Positions 5,834-14,619 of a stretch of DNA of 33,809 nucleotides are shown one piece after another (position 1 is the stretch's first letter; the number at the start of each line of letters is the position of its first letter). A model generated the notes under the pieces. It did no database searches. It was not told the origin of the DNA and saw only the letters and a program-made list of their open reading frames with translations. Source of the DNA: Bacteroidales bacterium (GTDB lineage: Bacteria; Bacteroidota; Bacteroidia; Bacteroidales; VadinHA17); assembly GCA_012517605.1 (NCBI GenBank), contig JAAYUS010000230.1:1-33809 (forward strand). Reading direction: 5' to 3'. The position numbers were made by a program, and so were the translations under genes.

Positions 5834-8329
5834 ATGGAAACTGCCACAAACCAGGATATTATCTTAGCCAGGGATTTTGTACAATATACAAACCGAAGTA
5901 TTTTCCTTACCGGCAAAGCGGGGACCGGGAAAACCACATTCCTGAAAGACCTCAGAAAGAACTCCCCGAAAAGGATGATTGTAGTCGCTCCGACCGGCGT
6001 TGCGGCAATAAATGCCGGAGGCGTGACAATCCATTCTTTCTTTCAACTCCCGTTTCACCCTTATGTTCCCGGATTTTACCTTCCGGAAAACAACCGCACC
6101 AGCCTTCCTGCCGCGAATGATCCTCCTGGTTATAAAATGAGCCGGGAAAAGATCAACATCATCAGAAGTCTCGACCTGCTTGTTATCGATGAAATCAGCA
6201 TGGTCAGAGCTGATACCCTCGACGCTGTCGATTCGGCGCTGCGAAGATACAAAAACCGCTTTCTGCCTTTCGGCGGTGTTCAGTTACTCATGATAGGCGA
6301 TCTTCAACAGCTTGCCCCCGTTGTCAGGGACGAAGACAGGGAAATACTATGCAAATATTATGATTCCTGTTTTTTCTTCGAGAGCAAAGCTCTCGGCAGC
6401 ATCGATTATGTAACAATTGAACTGAGACATGTTTTCCGGCAGACCGACAAAACCTTTATCGACCTGCTAAATAAGATTCGCGACAATAATATTGATCAGG
6501 AGACACTCAATCAGCTGAATAAAAGATATATCCCCGATTTTGACCCTGATTCCGTAGGTGGATATATTACTCTTACAACCCACAACAATCAGGCACAGGC
6601 AATAAATGATTTAAAGCTTGAAGGGCTTCCCGGAAGAACTCATTCATTTACAGCAGTTATCAAAGATGATTTTCCGGAACTCTCATACCCTAACGCTGTT
6701 GAACTGGTACTTAAAGAAGGCGCTCAGGTAATGTTCGTAAAGAATGATTTGTCGGGCGACAAGCTTTTCTTCAATGGGAAAATCGGGAAGGTCATTTCGT
6801 TTGAAGACGACGTGATCGTTGTAAAATGCCCGGACGATGAAAGCAATATCAGGGTTGGGAAGGCGGAATGGCAAAACATGAAATATTCACTTAATGAAGC
6901 GACCAAAGAGATTGAAGAGACAGTAATCGGAACATTTACCCAATATCCTCTCAAACTGGCCTGGGCAATAACAATACATAAGAGTCAGGGACTTACTTTC
7001 GACAGGGCTGTTATAGACGCCGCTGCAGCCTTTGCGCACGGACAGGTGTATGTGGCTCTGAGCCGTTGCCGGTCACTTGACGGACTCGTATTAAGCAGTC
7101 CGATCAACAGCCGGTGCTTCAGGGATAATCCCGTTATTTCAGGATTTGTCGGCAATTCCCTTCAGAAACAGGCCGACAGAATCCAGCTTGATGAGTCAAA
7201 AAAGGCATACCAGAGGCAGTTGCTTTATGAACTCTTTGATTTTAATCCCCTTTCAAACTATCTCAATTATTGTATAAAAACAGTAAGGGAGCATGATGAA
7301 GCCATAATAGGGAATCCTGGTGAACAACTGGCTGATATTTTATCATCAGTCAGAACAGACCTTATTGAAGTCTCGGAAAAATTTCAGGTTCAGATGAAAA
7401 TTCTTCTGAGCCGCGATCCCAACGTTGAAACCAACGTTGCCCTTCAGGAGCGGTTGAAGAAAGCTGCGGCCTATTTTTCGGATAAGCTTGAAGCTGATCT
7501 GAAAGGAATCCTGAACGGATTTGCTGTCGAAACAGATAATAAAACCGTGAGGAAATCAGTGAACGAGGCTCTGGAACGGGTAAGAAAGGAGGGTGCAACC
7601 ATGCTTGCCTGTCTTAATGAATCCAGGTCGGGTTTTAACATTGTTAAATACCTGGATGCAAGGGCAAAATCGGCAATAGAGCTGCTACCTGTCAAACAGC
7701 GTTCATCCGGTTCAGTTGAAGATACTTCGGGCATTGTCAGTAATCCGGTGTTATTAAGACGGTTGAGGGAATGGCGGAACAGGAAAGCAGACGAATCCGG
7801 TCTTCCACATTACATGATACTGCCCCAGAAGACAATGGTCACGCTGGTGAATTTTCTGCCTCAGTCACTACGTGCCCTTAAGCAGGTGAAAGGCATGGGC
7901 ACAAAAAAAACAGAAAAATACGGTGAAGAACTTCTTGACCTTATCACTTCATATTGCAGTGAGGAGAATATTGAAGCACCTGAAATTCCTGTCGCTGAGA
8001 AGAAAAAGCCAAAGAAGGAAAGGGAGGATACGAAAAAGATCACCTTCGGTCTTTTCAGTCAGGGCCTGACAATACCTCAGATAGCAAAGGAAAGAAATCT
8101 CAGCATTGCGACCATTGAAGGACATTTGTCGCATTATGTGCGGACTGGTGATATTCCGGTCGGGAAATTGGTATCAGGTGAGATCATTGAACTTATTTCC
8201 ACCAGGTTTGAGGCTATGGATGATCTTAAAATGGGACCGGTAAAAGAGGCTCTTGGCGACAGGGTTACCTGGAGTGATATCAGATTTGTTGCAAACCATC
8301 TCACGTTTGTCAGGGGGAAGGCATATTAG
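5834..8329 (+). CDS. Pif1/RecD-like helicase with HRDC and HTH domains, 831 aa
   Basis: A superfamily 1B helicase core: Walker A GKAGTGKTTFL (residues 27-37), a TPTGVAAINAGG-like motif (PTGVAAINAGG, 53-63), Walker B LLVIDEISMV (115-124), GDLQQLAPVV as motif III, and VYVALSRCRSLDG as motif VI. Beyond about residue 480 comes a charged spacer. An HRDC-like nucleic-acid-binding domain follows (RRLREWRNRKADESGLPHY, then LKQVKGMGTKKTEKYG), and then a C-terminal RQC/HTH_40-like winged helix (GLTIPQIAKERNLSIATIEG). These accessory domains are typical of RecQ, so the protein joins a Pif1-type motor to RecQ-type substrate modules. It probably acts on DNA forks or structured DNA. It is monocistronic. 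Confidence 0.9.
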   Translation: METATNQDIILARDFVQYTNRSIFLTGKAGTGKTTFLKDLRKNSPKRMIVVAPTGVAAINAGGVTIHSFFQLPFHPYVPGFYLPENNRTSLPAANDPPGYKMSREKINIIRSLDLLVIDEISMVRADTLDAVDSALRRYKNRFLPFGGVQLLMIGDLQQLAPVVRDEDREILCKYYDSCFFFESKALGSIDYVTIELRHVFRQTDKTFIDLLNKIRDNNIDQETLNQLNKRYIPDFDPDSVGGYITLTTHNNQAQAINDLKLEGLPGRTHSFTAVIKDDFPELSYPNAVELVLKEGAQVMFVKNDLSGDKLFFNGKIGKVISFEDDVIVVKCPDDESNIRVGKAEWQNMKYSLNEATKEIEETVIGTFTQYPLKLAWAITIHKSQGLTFDRAVIDAAAAFAHGQVYVALSRCRSLDGLVLSSPINSRCFRDNPVISGFVGNSLQKQADRIQLDESKKAYQRQLLYELFDFNPLSNYLNYCIKTVREHDEAIIGNPGEQLADILSSVRTDLIEVSEKFQVQMKILLSRDPNVETNVALQERLKKAAAYFSDKLEADLKGILNGFAVETDNKTVRKSVNEALERVRKEGATMLACLNESRSGFNIVKYLDARAKSAIELLPVKQRSSGSVEDTSGIVSNPVLLRRLREWRNRKADESGLPHYMILPQKTMVTLVNFLPQSLRALKQVKGMGTKKTEKYGEELLDLITSYCSEENIEAPEIPVAEKKKPKKEREDTKKITFGLFSQGLTIPQIAKERNLSIATIEGHLSHYVRTGDIPVGKLVSGEIIELISTRFEAMDDLKMGPVKEALGDRVTWSDIRFVANHLTFVRGKAY

Positions 8330-8374
8330 CAGAGGGCAAGACAAAGCAGAAGCATATTTTTAAAAAGGGCTGCC

Positions 8375-9805
8375 TCAAAGACCATTTCGGGCTATCTTTC
8401 TTATCAATCCCCTGAAAATAAACGCATGGAACGGCATTACACTGTACCAGTATAACCGGCCCCATAATCCCAGCGGCCTGAAAGTTGCAGTCTGGTGAAG
8501 TATGTTTTCACTGTCGATTCTGAATTCCAGCCAGGCTTCTCCAGGTAGTTTCATCTCAGCAAAAAGCAGCAATCTCCTTTCACATCTGTCGGCGACAAGC
8601 ACCCTCCAGAAATCAAGTGATTCCCCAGGCGAAATGTCGTCCTGGTTTTTCCGGCCTCTCCTTAATCCCACGCCTCCGAAAAGCTTGTCAATGAATCCGC
8701 GTACTCCCCACAGCCAGTTACCATAATACCAGCCTGTTGTCCCGCCAATTCCCCATATTTTTTCCAATGATTTTTCTGCATTGGCAACCTTCAGTTTCCT
8801 GTAATCTTTATAACATCCGTGTACCGGAACTTCCGCATATCTGGCAATCCCCGAATTCAGGGTCCGGGATGAAAGGGCATCCTTCCAGCTTGAAGGGACC
8901 TGGTTCAGCTCAATCCTTACAAAAGCTTCCCTGATGGCATCTTCATAGTTTACCGGATTGACAGAAAGCAATTTGCTGAGATCATTCTCCCTGCAGATCA
9001 CTTCGACTTTCATACTGTCAACAAGGTTCTGAGCAAGACGATATGAAGTAGAAGTTATAAAATAGAGCCAGTATGAGGATAATTTTGGTGTCATAACCGG
9101 GACAGTCAGTATATGGCGTTTAAGACCTCTGACTTTTGCAAAAGACAAAAGCATTTGCTTATACGTAAGAATATCAGGGCCACCGATATCATAGCTTTTA
9201 TCAAATGTATTTTCATTGAGCAATACTCCTGACAGAAATTCAATTACGTTCCTTATTGCAATTGGCTGAGAACGGGTATTTAGCCATTTCGGGGCAACCA
9301 TTATGGGAAGCTTTTCAACAAGGTCACGTATTATTTCGAATGAGGCACTTCCTGATCCTATTATTATTCCGGCCCTCAGGGTGGTGAGCGAATAAGTTCC
9401 CGATCTTAGGATTTCTTCAACATTCCTTCGGCTTGCAAGGTGTTTTGAAAGCTTTTCCTCATTCACAATACCGCTAAGATAAATTACCTGCATGGCCGTT
9501 GTTTGCTGAATACTCTCCCTGAAACTGACAGCTGTTTCCTCTTCCATAATTTCAAAATCTCCTTTTGTTGCTGACATTGAATGGATAAGATAAAATGCAG
9601 CATCAATGTCACAAGGGATCTGATCAAGAGTTGACGGTTTTAAAAAATCAGTCTCAATTACTGATAAAGCTCCGGATCTGAACTTTTCGCTGTTAAACCT
9701 GGCTTTGTCCCGAACGCAGCAGATGACCTCATGGCCATTGTGGAGCAGGACAGGAATTAATCTCTGCCCGATATAACCTGTAGCCCCGGTAAGAAGTACC
9801 CTCAT
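8375..9805 (-). CDS. SDR-type NAD(P)-binding protein with DUF2867 domain, 476 aa
   Basis: An N-terminal Rossmann fold of the atypical SDR (NmrA/NDUFA9-like) type: MRVLLTGATGYIGQRLIPVL contains the GxxGxxG nucleotide motif, followed by YLIHSMS, IYLSGIV and the LRAGIIIGSGS stretch. After about residue 315 comes a DUF2867 domain, with WKDALSSRTLNSG near its start and the SPGESLDFWRVLVADRCERR and LGLWGRLYWYSVMPFHAFIF segments. The hydrophobic end suggests membrane association. This two-domain design is widespread and usually annotated as SDR oxidoreductase; no reaction is established. It diverges from the tocopherol-cyclase-like gene across 126 bp and converges on the helicase gene. Confidence 0.88.
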   Translation of the reverse strand: MRVLLTGATGYIGQRLIPVLLHNGHEVICCVRDKARFNSEKFRSGALSVIETDFLKPSTLDQIPCDIDAAFYLIHSMSATKGDFEIMEEETAVSFRESIQQTTAMQVIYLSGIVNEEKLSKHLASRRNVEEILRSGTYSLTTLRAGIIIGSGSASFEIIRDLVEKLPIMVAPKWLNTRSQPIAIRNVIEFLSGVLLNENTFDKSYDIGGPDILTYKQMLLSFAKVRGLKRHILTVPVMTPKLSSYWLYFITSTSYRLAQNLVDSMKVEVICRENDLSKLLSVNPVNYEDAIREAFVRIELNQVPSSWKDALSSRTLNSGIARYAEVPVHGCYKDYRKLKVANAEKSLEKIWGIGGTTGWYYGNWLWGVRGFIDKLFGGVGLRRGRKNQDDISPGESLDFWRVLVADRCERRLLLFAEMKLPGEAWLEFRIDSENILHQTATFRPLGLWGRLYWYSVMPFHAFIFRGLIRKIARNGL

Positions 9806-9931
9806 AAACTAGCTTTAGCTGAATTTAATCCTGAAATTAACAAGGTTGCAATGTCCTTCATGTTTTTCAGATACCTCAATATAAACAATATTTGCCGGAG
9901 TTTTGTTAAACCTTTTATATAGATTGCATAA

Positions 9932-10894
9932 ATGAGTCTGCGATTATATAAACCCTCAGTTTTCCAGGGAAACCTGAAGAAAAAGAACTATTTCGAAGGC
10001 TGGTATTTTAAACAGGTTAACAGGGATCTCTCCCATACCTTTTCAATAATTCCCGGAATCTCGCTTGTTGAAAATGATCCTCATGCTTTCATCCAGATAA
10101 TGGATGGATCTGAAGGTTACACAGACTATGCAAGGTACCCGATCGATCAATTCAGTTTCAGGACGAACCATTTTTACGTAAAAATCGGTTCATCAGAGTT
10201 TACAGAAAGGAAGATGATCCTGGATGTCACAGCAGAAAAAACCAAATTGACCGGCAAAATTTACTTTGACAATGGAGTACGCTATCCTCAGAGTCTGTTT
10301 TCTCCAGGAATTATGGGATGGTACTCATTTGTCCCTTTCATGGAGTGTAATCATGGCGTTGTTTCTGTAAACCATGATCTGAGAGGCGAAATGTCAATCA
10401 ACGGGAAGCTCACTGATTTTAACGGAGGGAAAGGATATATTGAAAAGGACTGGGGAACTTCATTTCCGGAAGCCTGGATATGGATTCAAAGCAATAATTT
10501 TGAAGAACATGATGTTTCGTTCATGCTTTCAATAGCCAAGATCCCATGGATGGGAAGGTATTTTGTCGGACTGATCTCTTTTCTGTTTATCAATAGAAAA
10601 TTCTATCTGTTCAGTACCTATAACGGATCATCTTTTTCAGAGGTCAGGAACGATAATGAATTACTGGAAATCACTTTAAGAAACAACATTAGCAAACTAA
10701 AGGTCAGGGTTGTTAAAAAATCGTTTTGTGATCTGGCTGCCCCTGTGGCAGGTGAAATGTCGCGAAGAATAAAGGAAAGCATCGACTCTGAAGTGCAACT
10801 TCAGCTGTTCAATAAATCAGGAGAACAAGTTTATTCCGGAACCGGAAGAAACGTGGGACTGGAGATCATTGAAGGAATTTTCAGGTACTTATGA
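9932..10894 (+). CDS. Tocopherol-cyclase-like protein, 320 aa
   Basis: It resembles bacterial tocopherol cyclase family proteins. Hallmarks are KNYFEGWYFKQV near the N-terminus, HTFSIIPGIS, a tryptophan/aromatic-rich core and KGYIEKDWGTSFPEAWIWIQ in the middle (about residues 169-188). These match the conserved 'GK.YxEKxWGxxFPxxWxWxQ' motif. In plants the family closes the chromanol ring. In non-photosynthetic bacteria the substrate is unknown, possibly a quinone or other lipid. There is no signal peptide. It lies divergently from the SDR/DUF2867 gene, which may belong to the same pathway (inference). Confidence 0.88.
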   Translation: MSLRLYKPSVFQGNLKKKNYFEGWYFKQVNRDLSHTFSIIPGISLVENDPHAFIQIMDGSEGYTDYARYPIDQFSFRTNHFYVKIGSSEFTERKMILDVTAEKTKLTGKIYFDNGVRYPQSLFSPGIMGWYSFVPFMECNHGVVSVNHDLRGEMSINGKLTDFNGGKGYIEKDWGTSFPEAWIWIQSNNFEEHDVSFMLSIAKIPWMGRYFVGLISFLFINRKFYLFSTYNGSSFSEVRNDNELLEITLRNNISKLKVRVVKKSFCDLAAPVAGEMSRRIKESIDSEVQLQLFNKSGEQVYSGTGRNVGLEIIEGIFRYL

Positions 10895-10960
10895 ATGATA
10901 AAGAACAGGTTGCAAGTGAAATTGTACTTTTCATAAATTCCAGCAGTAACATTGTCGCTT

Positions 10961-10982
10961 CTGAAATCTGTCCGGATTTCAG
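10961..10982 (+). terminator. Hairpin downstream of the cyclase-like gene
   Basis: CTGAAATC-TGTCCG-GATTTCAG is a perfect 8-bp stem with a 6-nt loop, 66 bp after the stop. There is no clear T-run, so it may act as a weak or bidirectional terminator between this gene and the topoisomerase fragment on the other strand. Confidence 0.45.
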
Positions 10983-11099
10983 CCTTCCATCATAAATTCC
11001 TGATATATTATATTTTAATGTAGGTTTATTTTAAATGATCGGCCTTTGGATTTCACATGACAATATCCTCCAAAACAGTAACATCCACCGGAGAGGGAA

Positions 11100-11317
11100 T
11101 CAGACTTCATCCCCGGGCTTAAGATAAAATCCGATGGCATTAAGCGATTCACCCTTTCGGTAATATTCAGGATCAGCCAGTTTTGCGTTTTCCAGTCTTT
11201 TACCTTTATCATCGAACTGCCTGCCTTCGGTTTCATGACCTGGACACCTTTTGTGGACCTGCTTCCCACAGCATTGATGAGGGAGGTGTTGAACACAACC
11301 ACCTTGCGGATGCTGCT
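11100..11317 (-). pseudogene. C-terminal fragment of topoisomerase IV subunit A, frameshifted
   Basis: On the minus strand, SSIRKVVVFNTSLINAVGSR and STKGVQVMKPKAGSSM resemble the last beta-pinwheel blade of Bacteroidota ParC/GyrA-like topoisomerases. A frameshift near the KDWK codons then moves the match to another frame, which reads AKLADPEYYRKGESLNAIGF followed by YLKPGDEV and a TGA (11102-11100). A TAG at 11320-11318 marks the left end. Only about 72 residues of an expected 850 or more remain, so this is a stranded 3' end from a duplication or rearrangement. An unshifted 95-aa reading (11302-11015) is not a real gene. Confidence 0.7.
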
Positions 11318-11417
11318 CTAGGAAAATATTATTCTTTCTGCCTCAATATTTAATTGTATTTTTTATCGTGCACTAAATCCGTTATCTTTCGGTTTGTTTA
11401 GGTAAAGACGTTTAACC

Positions 11418-12203
11418 ATGAATAAGTCAACCTCTTTCTTTTTAGCTGTATTGGCTTTTTTTCTGTTTAGTCCTTCCAATGGTCAGAAGCCAACGTATAA
11501 TCTCGACATAGTCTATATTGGCAACAGCATTACCCAGGGTGTACAACTTGATAATCCTGATGAAAATGCTCCTCCTGCCTTTGCAACCAAATATATACGA
11601 ACTTTACAGGGTGTGGAGTCGGCCAGGTTCCTTAACCGAGGGAAGAGCGGCTATACAACAGTCAACTTCCTCCCTACACCTGATGGCGAACTATCAAAAG
11701 CCATCTCGGCAGTTAAGGAATTTCATACCGACAACAGCCGGCTGCTTGTTTTTTCAATAATGCTCGGCACCAACGACAGTGCAGAAGAAGGACCAAAGGG
11801 ATCACCTCTTTATCCTGAAGAATATCATTTCAATATTAAAGCGATCACTGACAAGCTTCTCTTAGAGTTTCCGGGATGTAAGGTCATTTATCAGCAACCG
11901 ATTTGGTATAGTCCCACTACTTATAATCGTTCGAGATATCTGAAAGCAGGGCTTGAACGGCTGCAATCCTATTTCCCTGAACTAAAGACACTTGTCACCG
12001 AATATGCACTGTCAAATCCCGGAGAGGTGCTTATGGGAGACACAACGGCATTTGACTATTTCAGGGAGAACTACCTTACTGACCTTATCCCTGAATCGGG
12101 CAATGCAGGGACATTCTATCTTCATCCAAACAGGAAAGGAGCCGAAGTGCTTGGAAGGTTCTGGGCTAATGGGATATTCGAGGCATTGTCGACATTGCAG
12201 TAA
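11418..12203 (+). CDS. Secreted SGNH/GDSL-family hydrolase, 261 aa
   Basis: It begins with a signal peptide (MNKSTSFFLAVLAFFLFSPS, cut after about NGQ). Block I is YIGNSITQG with nucleophile S37, in the Bacteroidota 'GNSIT' form of GDSL. Block III is MLGTNDSA (N119), and block V is FYLHPNRKGAEVL with H236. The usual catalytic Asp three residues before that His is a Phe here, so the triad may be incomplete or the Asp supplied elsewhere. Related proteins are esterases that remove acetyl groups from sugars or act as periplasmic lipases. A TATCTTTC box precedes it at about 11382. It is a single gene. Confidence 0.85.
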   Translation: MNKSTSFFLAVLAFFLFSPSNGQKPTYNLDIVYIGNSITQGVQLDNPDENAPPAFATKYIRTLQGVESARFLNRGKSGYTTVNFLPTPDGELSKAISAVKEFHTDNSRLLVFSIMLGTNDSAEEGPKGSPLYPEEYHFNIKAITDKLLLEFPGCKVIYQQPIWYSPTTYNRSRYLKAGLERLQSYFPELKTLVTEYALSNPGEVLMGDTTAFDYFRENYLTDLIPESGNAGTFYLHPNRKGAEVLGRFWANGIFEALSTLQ

Positions 12204-12329
12204 AGTATTACTGGATCATCATATTTAATACCGGGCCTGAATGACTTTAATGATCTGAATGGCATCATTTAAGCCGGCAACACCTTACTCCATGTATTTC
12301 GGGATCCTAAATTCGCCTCAGTATGATCA

Positions 12330-12980
12330 TCAGTTGGCTATTGAATCATTTGTTTCACTTGCGGTCAGCCACATTATTGCAAATACACCTTGCCCTCTTA
12401 TTTTAATTCCTGAAATTTTCAGCCCGGCCTCTCCTGCAAGACTTTTCAATCCCCCGGATTTCATGTACAACCTGAAATTTCTGTAATGTTCTCCCCCTGC
12501 AATCCACTCTATCATCCATGCAAGCAATCCTGCCGGTCCGTGACCTATTGGGCAGTTATAATCCGCAATTACTATCCGTTTTGCGACTCGTTTCATTTCC
12601 GACAGAACTCTTAAGGCAGTTTTGTGGTCAAACTGGTGCATTGATAGTGAAGTCACTGCGGCATCGAAGCTGCTATCAGAATAACGGGAGAGATCTGTTG
12701 CATCAAGAACCTTAAATGAAGTGTTCCCCATATTCATCCTTTTTGCTGCCTGTCTGGCTGTAACTATCATATCTTCTGAAAGATCAATGCCTGTGACAAG
12801 TCTGGATCCGGCAGCCAGACTCAGCGACAATGCTCCTGTCCCGCATGCGACATCCAGGACATTGTCTCCGGGCCGGATCAATGAATTTATGCCCTGCCTT
12901 ATTGGCATGGTAAGAGGATCAATAAAGATCCGGTACAGAAGACCCTTTAAAGAAAGCGCCATATTCCCGGTTTTTACCAA
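12330..12980 (-). CDS. Class I SAM-dependent methyltransferase, 216 aa
   Basis: The Rossmann-type methyltransferase motif I is VLDVACGTGALSLSLA (residues 41-56), with the acidic motif II at GIDLSEDMIVTARQAA, VLDATDLSRYSDSSFDAAV as the motif III region, and LSEMKRVAKRIVIADYN near the end of the core. The length is typical for the Ubi/MenG-like or small-molecule methyltransferase group. The substrate is not deducible. There is no signal peptide. It lies divergent from pncB across 231 bp with nothing recognisable between. Confidence 0.88.
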   Translation of the reverse strand: MVKTGNMALSLKGLLYRIFIDPLTMPIRQGINSLIRPGDNVLDVACGTGALSLSLAAGSRLVTGIDLSEDMIVTARQAAKRMNMGNTSFKVLDATDLSRYSDSSFDAAVTSLSMHQFDHKTALRVLSEMKRVAKRIVIADYNCPIGHGPAGLLAWMIEWIAGGEHYRNFRLYMKSGGLKSLAGEAGLKISGIKIRGQGVFAIMWLTASETNDSIAN

Positions 12981-13211
12981 AGATAATCTTTAAATGTTTA
13001 TGTCCGCGATTATCAATTACATGGATTTATATGGTCAGGATTAATGCTGACACTGACCACCCTTATCAAACAACCGGATCTTTATTGATAGCAACTGACT
13101 TTATACCAAGCTGATCCTATAAAATGTCACCATAAGCCTGGAGTGCAACAATCCTGAGCAATAAATTGTTAATATTACACCATCATTTTGCAATGTAATT
13201 TTCGATTTCCA

Positions 13212-14618
13212 ATGTTCAATTTCACAGGTTTATATACTGATCAATATCAGTTGACAATGGCCCAGGCATATTATATGAACGGGCAGAAGGATAACATTAC
13301 CGTCTTTGATTATTTTTTCAGGAAACTTCCGTTCAGCGGTGGCTATGTAGTTTTTGCAGGGCTTGAGGTTCTGCTCGATATTCTTGAAAACTTGCGATTT
13401 GTTAAAAATGATATTGAATTTCTCAAGGAAAAACGTTTTCATCCCGGCTTTATCAGTTTCCTTGAGAAATTCCGGTTCACCGGCAACATTTATTCTGCCA
13501 GTGAAGGTGATCTTGTTTTTCCGGTACGTCCCGTTCTGCAGGTTGAAGCGAATATCATAGAAGCCCAGATCATAGAGACTATACTTTTAAACCTGCTGAA
13601 TTTTCAGTCGTTGATTGCGACAAAGGCCAGCCGCATGCGACTTGCTGCCGGGGAACGGACTCTCATTGATTTTGGGTTGCGGAGGGCACAGGGCCCCGGA
13701 GGTTATTATGCAAGCAGGGCAGCAGTTATCGGGGGATTTAATGCAACCAGCAATGTTGCTGCAGGACGCGATTTTGACATTCCTGTTTCGGGAACCATGG
13801 CACACTCATTTATTGAAAGCTTCGACAGTGAGCTTGCAGCATTTGAACATTTTGCCAAGGTACATCCAGATGAATGTGTTTTGCTTGTTGATACTTATGA
13901 TACGCTTAACAGCGGCCTTCCAAATGCAATCATTACGGCAAAGAGGATGGAAGAAAAAGGTCACAGGCTGAAAGGCATCAGGCTTGACAGCGGTGACCTT
14001 GCCTATTTGTCCAAAAAGAGCCGCGAGATGCTTAACAATGCTGGTCTTGGTTATGTGAAAATAGCTGTATCAAACCAGCTGGATGAATATATCATCCAGA
14101 GTCTTCTGGAACAGCAGGCACCAATTGATATTTTTGGCGTCGGAACAAGCCTTGTCACAGGTTATCCTGATGCTGCCCTTGACGGTGTTTATAAACTGGC
14201 ATTTGCTGATGGGAAACCCCGTATTAAACTGTCGGAGAACGTGACCAAGATTACTTTACCTCACAGGAAGCAGGTATTCAGGATACTCGAAAATGACGGG
14301 AGTTTTACCGGAGCCGACGCAATAACTCTTGCACATGAGCAGGATGTCGATATTATTTACCATCCTCTTTTCCCGGCCAAAACGATGTTGACAGGGAACA
14401 ATAAGAAGGAACCCTTGCTTAACAAAGTGATGGAAGGGGGAAAACGTCTGAGCGGCTCCCGGACTTTAGACCAAATAAAGGATTACAGTAAAGCCCGCCT
14501 CGATCTTTTACCTGGAGAATACAAGCGTTTCAACAATCCGCATGTCTACAAGGTAGGACTGAGTGAAAAACTGCGGAATGAGCGCGACAGGCTGATAGAA
14601 GAGTTTAAAAAACAATGA
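13212..14618 (+). CDS. pncB: Nicotinate phosphoribosyltransferase
   Basis: A 468-aa enzyme that makes nicotinate mononucleotide from nicotinate and PRPP in the Preiss-Handler route to NAD. I chose the ATG at 13212 because the family begins with FTGLYTDQYQLTMAQAY. The upstream in-frame ATG at 13188 would add eight unconserved residues. Diagnostic segments are DFGLRRAQGPGGYYASRAA, VSGTMAHSFIESF (the His phosphorylated in the reaction cycle) and GIRLDSGDLAYLS (PRPP/phosphate binding). It ends one base before pncA, so the two are translated from one transcript. Together they convert nicotinamide to nicotinate and then to NaMN. Confidence 0.97.
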   Translation: MFNFTGLYTDQYQLTMAQAYYMNGQKDNITVFDYFFRKLPFSGGYVVFAGLEVLLDILENLRFVKNDIEFLKEKRFHPGFISFLEKFRFTGNIYSASEGDLVFPVRPVLQVEANIIEAQIIETILLNLLNFQSLIATKASRMRLAAGERTLIDFGLRRAQGPGGYYASRAAVIGGFNATSNVAAGRDFDIPVSGTMAHSFIESFDSELAAFEHFAKVHPDECVLLVDTYDTLNSGLPNAIITAKRMEEKGHRLKGIRLDSGDLAYLSKKSREMLNNAGLGYVKIAVSNQLDEYIIQSLLEQQAPIDIFGVGTSLVTGYPDAALDGVYKLAFADGKPRIKLSENVTKITLPHRKQVFRILENDGSFTGADAITLAHEQDVDIIYHPLFPAKTMLTGNNKKEPLLNKVMEGGKRLSGSRTLDQIKDYSKARLDLLPGEYKRFNNPHVYKVGLSEKLRNERDRLIEEFKKQ

Positions 14619-14619
14619 T

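Noticed and set aside
8355-8385. AAAGGGCTGCCTCAAAG as a second transposon end
   Set aside because: It resembles the ends of the 3514-3634 element, but no partner end is found nearby and it overlaps the SDR stop region.
10891-10995. 34-aa frame overlapping the cyclase-like gene stop by ATGA
   Set aside because: The overlap looks like translational coupling, but the frame contains the 10961-10982 hairpin and the peptide has no recognisable feature; it is probably chance.
11015-11302. 95-aa continuous minus-strand frame
   Set aside because: Only its first half matches topoisomerase IV A. The match continues in another frame, so the continuous reading is a frameshift artefact.
12259-12486. 75-aa plus-strand frame
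   Set aside because: It overlaps the methyltransferase on the other strand and has no features of its own.
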